Assembly: GCA_964388955.1 (NCBI GenBank)
Contig: CAYMCO010000044.1
Coordinates: forward strand, 1-40,892
Reading direction: 5' to 3'
From: CAYMCO01 sp964388955
Lineage (GTDB): Bacteria > Chloroflexota > Anaerolineae > Anaerolineales > E44-bin32
DNA length: 40,892 nucleotides
Below the pieces are notes generated by a model that was given only the letters and a program-made list of their open reading frames with translations, did no database searches and was not told the origin of the DNA. The position numbers and the translations under genes were made by a program. Of the stretch, positions 36,771 to 40,892 are shown piece by piece. Within the stretch, counting starts at the first letter, position 1. Each line of letters starts with the position of its first letter.

Positions 36771-37369
36771 AGGAGTGCTTTGAGGTAGGGTTGCATGACA
36801 TTCTCCACGCGGTCGATTCTGGCATGTTCTAGGAGGAGCCGGATAATTCGGTCTCGCGATTGCAGGTAGTCTTTCAGCGCCTCAATGGCGACATCTTCAC
36901 CGATCGTCCTTCGGAATTTGAAACAGTCGGCCACTGTCTTTGCGGCGTCGTAGATCGAGACGATGACCCCATCGAGGTTGTGCTCTTCAATTCCTGCGTG
37001 ATATGGTTTGTCAGAGAGGTTCACAAAGACGGTTGGAACAGATGAGATGCTCGGCGCTTTGTAGCCAAAAGGAAGCGCTACATATATTCGTCTGGGAATC
37101 TGGCTCGTCAGGCCATGGAAATCCAGCGCGGTGAGGAGGCAGAATACGCCCTTTGGGACGAGTTTGGCCACGGTGACGAGATCGGGGTCCGCCTCGATTT
37201 CTCGATCGGGCAGTCTGTAGAGCCCTCGCTCCTCTCGGACGATCAATCCACGCGCGTGCATCCGGCTGAGTGTCTGGGGGTGGATGCCCAGCTTCTGCGC
37301 TTCCGAGCTGCGCAGAATCCCTTCATGAGCATTAAGAATCTCGATCGCCTTCTCGATGTTGGTGGACAT
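36767..37369 (-). CDS. abiEi: AbiEi antitoxin / transcriptional repressor
   Basis: A 200-residue AbiEi-type antitoxin on the minus strand from ATG 37369. The N-terminal 60 residues are a winged helix (L-G-I-H-P-Q-T-L-S-R-M-H-A-R-G-L-I then G-L-Y-R-L-P), followed by the family region with L-T-A-L-D-F-H-G-L-T and a C-terminal helical part with V-A-D-C-F-K-F-R. AbiEi represses its own operon by binding inverted repeats; such repeats lie directly upstream at 37381-37437. The toxin gene follows with a 4-base overlap and carries a nonsense codon, while this gene looks intact. Confidence 0.9.
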   Translation of the reverse strand: MSTNIEKAIEILNAHEGILRSSEAQKLGIHPQTLSRMHARGLIVREERGLYRLPDREIEADPDLVTVAKLVPKGVFCLLTALDFHGLTSQIPRRIYVALPFGYKAPSISSVPTVFVNLSDKPYHAGIEEHNLDGVIVSIYDAAKTVADCFKFRRTIGEDVAIEALKDYLQSRDRIIRLLLEHARIDRVENVMQPYLKALL

Positions 37370-37380
37370 CTTCCTTCCTC

Positions 37381-37437
37381 AATATGTGATAAATCTACTA
37401 TACATATACAAGAAGTATGGTAATTATATCACATATT
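37381..37437 (-). promoter_or_regulatory. Probable AbiE operator/promoter with inverted repeat
   Basis: AATATGTGATA (37381-37391) is perfectly complemented by TATCACATATT (37427-37437), spaced 35 bases. On the minus strand a TATAAT box lies at 37428-37423 inside the outer repeat. The first repeat ends 12 bases before the abiEi start codon. The strip is AT-rich against its surroundings. AbiEi antitoxins are known to repress by binding paired inverted repeats, which fits. Confidence 0.65.
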
Positions 37438-37554
37438 CCAGCGAGGAGGATTTGTCGACTGAAATGGCTCTGGTTTGCGGGAGGATCCGGTCATTGTGGA
37501 TTCAGCACGGGCAAAGGTGTACGTTCAAAAATCGGAAATGTGTCGGGGTTTGCC

Positions 37555-38285
37555 TCAGGATAACTGCCTGATCCCGCGGCACCTCGGAAACTCCGGGCAC
37601 CCGCAGAACTGCTCATCCTTGTTCTTCCCCCGCTTCGCAGTGCGGAGCACCATTATTGGGCCGCACTCCGGGCAGGCGGGTGGCGAGGTCTCACCCACTT
37701 GCCTCTTCTCATCTAGACTGCTCTCAACTCTGTCATCCTCGGCCGGCATTGATACAAGCCCCCAGCCGTTTGCGGAGGTCTTGGGCCTCATACAAGCGCT
37801 GGACCTGGATCCGATGCACCGGCAATCCCGCGCCCGTGAACACGCCGTCCACCAGTTGGTCCCGTTCCCTCCGATCCTCCCGCTGATGGCTCTTATCGTC
37901 CAACTCGACACCCAGCAGGAGACGGATCGTTGTGGGATCGCATAGTAGAAAATCGACATGTTTGCGCTCGGTCCGATTCCTCGCCGAGAGATTCTGCGCA
38001 TAGTCACCCGTCTTGGCATAGAAGAGGCCGCCCAAGGAGACCTTCGGGCATATGACCATCTCATCCCCGAGAACAGATCTCAAAGCGTCGAAGAATTCGT
38101 GCTCCGCGGCGGAGAGAAAGTCATCCCTCAGGTGATAGGCGGAGTAGTCAATCGCGAGGAATTCGGCCTGAGTGGGGGGAGAGCAGATCCATGATCCAAG
38201 CAATGATGTCCTCGATCGCTGACGCCGGTAACCCCAGCGCTTTCAGAACGCTGCGAAGTAGCTTGAGCTTCTTCTCATCGGCCAT
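37555..38285 (-). pseudogene. DUF2726 protein with topoisomerase-type zinc ribbon, two frameshifts
   Basis: On the minus strand, ATG 38285 (behind AAAAGGGCAAG) opens a helical N-terminus (L-R-S-V-L-K-A-L-G-L-P). At the six-G run 38174-38179 (+ strand) the coding moves to another frame that carries the DUF2726 core: F-L-S-A-A-E-H-E-F-F, K-H-V-D-F-L-L-C-D and G-V-E-L-D-D-K-S-H, a PD-(D/E)XK-like pattern. At the run of five C at 37758-37762 it moves again into a frame ending with a zinc ribbon, C-P-E-C-G ... C-G-C-P-E-F-P-R-C-R-G-I. DUF2726 followed by this zinc ribbon is a known arrangement. Both shifts lie in homopolymers, so sequencing error is possible; taken as it stands the gene is broken. 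Confidence 0.75.
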
Positions 38286-38344
38286 GATTCTTGCCCTTTT
38301 GCCATCTTGCCTGCGCGCGCTGAGCTCAGCATACGTGAACGCTG

Positions 38345-38420
38345 CCCCTCGAGCGAGGGGGTATCTATTCTCAGCACAGCCGCCGAAGTGAGTATCATGA
38401 GGCCCTAATGTCTCACTTCG
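38345..38420. promoter_or_regulatory. Two inverted repeats between the DUF2726 remnant and the HNH gene
   Basis: CCCCTCG/CGAGGGG (38345-38360) is a 7-bp stem with a 2-base loop, and CGAAGTGAG/CTCACTTCG (38384-38392 and 38412-38420) is a perfect 9-bp repeat with a 19-base spacer. The genes on either side diverge from this gap, so these may be operators. No promoter boxes can be set with confidence. Confidence 0.35.
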
Positions 38421-38570
38421 CCGTTCGTCAGCGACATGGCGGGTTCCTATGCAATGGGATCGTCAGGAAGCCAGATTGTGGGAAGCAGAGTTCTCACCTC
38501 TCGCGAAACGTGATGGCTCATTTACAGCGCGGCTGCATGCTGTCGGCTTCAACTTGGTGCAGATAGGGAT

Positions 38571-39485
38571 ATGAGGATGGACAAGGATCTCCAAATCCGC
38601 ATCGCAGCATTTGATTGGCTTTCGAAGCAGACGGATCTCTACGACGATGTCCTTCCGAGAAGCCTGCTCCAGCAAGGTTTTCTATTCCAAGACCAGCGCG
38701 TGCCGCTGATCTCGCCCCAGGGGATCTTCAAGCCTCGGATAACGGACTACCCGCTCACGATCACCACCGCGCCGCACGGGCCCTATGACGACAATTACGT
38801 CGAGGGGAGGTTCCCGGAATACCGCTATCGCGGGTCGGATCCGATGCATCGCGACAATGTTGGCCTGCGCAGGCTCTTCGAATTGCGGCGCCCGCTGATC
38901 TACCTCTATGGACAGATTCCGAGCCGCTATTTGGCGATATCGCCGGTCTGCATCGTGGTGGACCATCCCGAGCGGCTCACCTTCGAGGTGGCGGTCGATG
39001 ACCTCGAGCGAGCTCGATTGCTGGATGAGGGGCGGGGTGTCGCGGCTGACCGCGCCGAGGCGCGCCGTGAATACATCACTTCCACTGCACGCATCCGATT
39101 GCACCAGCGATCCTTCCGCGAGCGGATGATCGCGGCGTACCGCTCGCAGTGCGCCCTGTGCCGGCTACGCCACCGGGAATTGCTCGACGCAGCCCACATC
39201 GCGCCGGATGTGGAGGAGGGTGGTACGCCGGTGGTGAACAACGACATCTCGCTCTGCAAGCTGCATCACGCAGCCTTCGACCGTTTCATGATCGGCATTA
39301 CTCCGGATTACGGCATCCGCGTGAGAGAGGACATTCTGGCGGAAGATGACGGATCCATGCTCGTGCACGGCTTGCAGGAGCTGCATGGCGGGCGGATTCT
39401 GCTCCCACCGCACCGCGCCGACCGGCCTAGCGCGGAATCGCTGGAACGGCAGTATGAGTGGTTCTTGGCCGTAGCACCGCCCTGA
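38571..39485 (+). CDS. HNH endonuclease, possibly modification-dependent
   Basis: A 304-residue protein from ATG 38571; a second ATG two codons later (38577) is an equal choice. The C-terminal part has an HNH core: C-A-L-C-R-L-R near residue 194, L-L-D-A-A-H-I near 205 and N-N-D-I-S-L-C-K-L-H-H-A-A-F-D near 223-237, which holds the metal and cuts DNA. The first 150 residues contain P-L-I-S-P-Q-G-I-F-K-P and Y-R-Y-R-G and look like the N-terminal specificity domain seen in type IV-like HNH enzymes (SRA/YDG-like), but I cannot confirm the fold. It stands alone on the + strand and is followed by the repeat mosaic. Confidence 0.85.
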   Translation: MRMDKDLQIRIAAFDWLSKQTDLYDDVLPRSLLQQGFLFQDQRVPLISPQGIFKPRITDYPLTITTAPHGPYDDNYVEGRFPEYRYRGSDPMHRDNVGLRRLFELRRPLIYLYGQIPSRYLAISPVCIVVDHPERLTFEVAVDDLERARLLDEGRGVAADRAEARREYITSTARIRLHQRSFRERMIAAYRSQCALCRLRHRELLDAAHIAPDVEEGGTPVVNNDISLCKLHHAAFDRFMIGITPDYGIRVREDILAEDDGSMLVHGLQELHGGRILLPPHRADRPSAESLERQYEWFLAVAPP

Positions 39486-39574
39486 CCTCTCAAGACAGTC
39501 TTCGCGGACTCGTAACAATGAATACTCATGGAGCCCACGGGTGAGACAAGTTCGCCTGGGCTTGCTGATGGAAA

Positions 39575-39618
39575 GATTGCCACGTCGCCCTACGGGCTCC
39601 TCGCAATGACGGATGAGG
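39575..39618. repeat. Dispersed repeat, ATTGCCACGTCGCCC type, copy 1
   Basis: This copy reads ATTGCCACGTCGCCCTACGG and then CTCCTCGCAATGACGGATG. A second full copy lies at 40208-40250 and partial copies at 40104-40127 and 40262-40280. From memory, this kind of repeat is widespread in many environmental bacterial genomes. Confidence 0.75.
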
Positions 39619-39760
39619 AGAGCAGGGGTGCATGGGAGCATCAGAGCAGGGGAGGTCGGGAGCATGGGTGCAGGGGAGAAACGACGGGTTGAAGGCTGAA
39701 GGTTCTTGGCGATCGGAGGTCGGCCGTCGGCAAGCGGGTCTTCCAAACGCACCGCGTCCG

Positions 39761-39831
39761 AGTCCACGACGGTGGACTTCGCATCATGTTGCCGCGACTT
39801 CAGTCGCCGGGGCTCCTGTTCGGCATGGCGG
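39761..39831. repeat. Two-hairpin repeat unit, copy 1 of 4
   Basis: The unit contains GTCCAC-GACG-GTGGAC and GCGACT-TC-AGTCGC, two perfect 6-bp stems about 20 bases apart, then TTCGGCATGGCGGG. Other copies are at 39956-40003 (truncated), 40421-40491 and 40623-40693. In the last one GCGGCT pairs with AGTCGC through a G-T wobble, so stem pairing is kept. Confidence 0.75.
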
Positions 39832-39849
39832 GTGCTGGGAGCAGGGGAG

Positions 39850-40003
39850 CAGGGGAGCGATTAGCCATAAGCGATAAGGCGTGAGCTGTAAGCTACATAC
39901 TGCACCGTGGAAAGCGCACTGCGCACGGCGCAATGCGCATGGCGCAGAACGCGCGAGTCCGCGGAGGTGGACTTCGCGTTAGCTTGCTGCGACTTCAGTC
40001 GCC
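39850..40003. repeat. 154-bp direct repeat, copy 1
   Basis: Equal-length copy at 40315-40468, offset 465 bases, with about eight substitutions and no gaps. It consists of heptamer arrays (GCGATTA, GCCATAA, GCGATAA and, later, GCGCACT, GCGCACG, GCGCAAT, GCGCATG) followed by a two-hairpin unit. Confidence 0.75.
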
Positions 40004-40314
40004 GGGGGAGTCTCACACGGAAAGACTGTCGCCGCCGAGGAAAATATCAGGCCAGGCGTCGGGCGGAGCTCATCCCGAGCAGCCGCAAGGCGTATCGAGG
40101 GGCCCTCCTCGCAATGACGGATGAGGGGGGCAGGTGTGCAAGGGAGCAAGGGTGCAGGGGAGCAGGGGGGCAGGGGCCAACGCTGGATGGGTATCTGCAA
40201 ACGAAAGGATTGCCACGTCGCCCTGCGGGCTCCTCGCAATGACGCAAGAGGGGGCCCTTTTCGCAATGACGGATGAGGGGGGCAGGTGTGCAAGGGAGCA
40301 AGGGTGCAGGGGAG

Positions 40315-40468
40315 CAGGGGAGCGATTAGCCATAAGCGATAAGGTGTGAGCTGTAAGCTACATACTGCACCGTGGAAAGCGCACTGCGCACGGCGCAATG
40401 CGCATAGCGCAGAACGCGCGAGTCCACGAAGGTGGACTTCGCATTATGTTGCCGCGACTTCAGTCGCC
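40315..40468. repeat. 154-bp direct repeat, copy 2
   Basis: Second copy of the block at 39850-40003, separated by G-rich tracts and two copies of the ATTGCCACGTCGCCC-type repeat. The few differences are mostly transitions, which suggests recent duplication. Confidence 0.75.
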
Positions 40469-40892
40469 TAAGCTCCCGTTCGGCATGGCGGGAGCCGGGG
40501 TGCAGGCGAGCGCGGGAGCACGGGTGACTCCGGTTAGAAGTCGCAGGTTGGAAGGTTGAAGGTTTTGTGGCTGTCTGTGGTCGGCTCTCGGCAAGCGGTT
40601 TTTGCCAAACGCACCGCGTCCGAGTCCACGACGGTGGACTTCGCATTATGTTGCCGCGGCTTCAGTCGCCTGGGCCCCTGTTCGGCATGGCGGGAGCCGG
40701 GGTGCAGGAGAGCGCGGGAGCAGGGGTGATTCCGGTTAGAAGTCGCGGGTTGGAAGGTTGAAGGTTTTCGGGCAATCGGCAATCGGCCATCGGCGACCGG
40801 CTCACGGCTCAGCGCTTTTCGCGAATGGCTCATCGCGCATGTCTGTGTCTTGTCAAGTGGTGGAAATTCTGTGTGCATCCTTGGCTGTCTAT

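Larger units (their letters stand above)
39486..40892. repeat. Non-coding mosaic of repeats to the window end
   Basis: No gene is credible here: every open frame runs through repeat units. The region interleaves four kinds of units: two-hairpin units, copies of a 44-bp TTGCCACGTCGCCC-type unit, GGGAGCA/GGGTGCA-rich G-tracts, and degenerate 7-bp arrays. The order recurs, so the region grew by duplication of composite blocks. Confidence 0.75.

Noticed and set aside
39907..40242. Open frames through the repeat mosaic
   Set aside because: They follow repeat units in several frames on both strands and encode low-complexity peptides.
39486..40892. Regularly recurring repeats considered as a CRISPR array
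   Set aside because: Unit lengths and spacings vary, units are mosaics with internal hairpins, and no cas genes are present.
40840..40892. Possible start of an insertion sequence at the window end
   Set aside because: The sequence leaves the repeat mosaic here, but too little is visible to identify inverted ends or a transposase.

Overview
The window is a stretch of a moderately GC-rich bacterial chromosome. It is dominated by a DNA-defence island on the + strand (about 8.3-35.8 kb), with a smaller minus-strand tail (35.9-38.3 kb) and a final HNH nuclease gene. The organism cannot be named from sequence alone. A lipoprotein with a Thr/Pro-rich linker, an ADP-ribosylglycohydrolase and intergenic regions packed with small two-hairpin repeats and degenerate 7-bp arrays are compatible with a Chloroflexota (Anaerolineae-like) metagenomic genome; that is inference only.

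Left flank (1-8.3 kb): a 5'-truncated Lys-rich gene, a TPR/membrane protein and a small CxxC protein (probably one operon), then an ADP-ribosylglycohydrolase, a lipoprotein, a small secreted acidic protein, long stretches with no convincing gene, and a small excisionase-like helix-turn-helix reading frame about 0.7 kb before the island.

Island part 1 (8.3-22.7 kb): a 1726-residue DEAD-box/DUF1998 helicase with a C-terminal Vsr-like nuclease, an SNF2/RapA-type helicase, a DUF3800 protein and an Eco57I-class adenine methylase. This resembles class 1 DISARM with DrmA and DrmB fused and the usual PLD nuclease replaced. The methylase gene carries a 458-bp insertion bounded by 19-bp inverted repeats. 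The insertion encodes a complete four-helix-bundle (S23/IVS-type) protein in another frame, yet the methylase frame stays open through it. Behind the methylase lie a GxxExxY-family protein and a second, orphan copy of the methylase C-terminus.

Island part 2 (22.9-26.0 kb): a small acidic protein translationally coupled to a Rad50-like ATPase with a zinc hook, followed by the wreck of an Mre11-type nuclease gene.

Island part 3 (26.0-35.8 kb): a tight run of a 68-residue protein, an AlbA_2/Schlafen-like protein, an Mre11/YhaO-like phosphoesterase, a Rad50/YhaN-like ATPase, McrC, McrB with a large insertion after Walker A, and a DUF91/NucS-like PD-(D/E)XK nuclease. The layout reads as one composite system joining an end-processing SbcCD-like pair to a modification-dependent McrBC GTPase-nuclease. 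I know of no named system with this exact content, and it is the best candidate here for something undescribed.

Right flank: an AbiE toxin-antitoxin pair whose toxin is split by one amber codon while the antitoxin and its inverted-repeat operator are intact, a twice-frameshifted DUF2726/zinc-ribbon gene, an HNH endonuclease, and a 1.4-kb mosaic of repeats reaching the window end.
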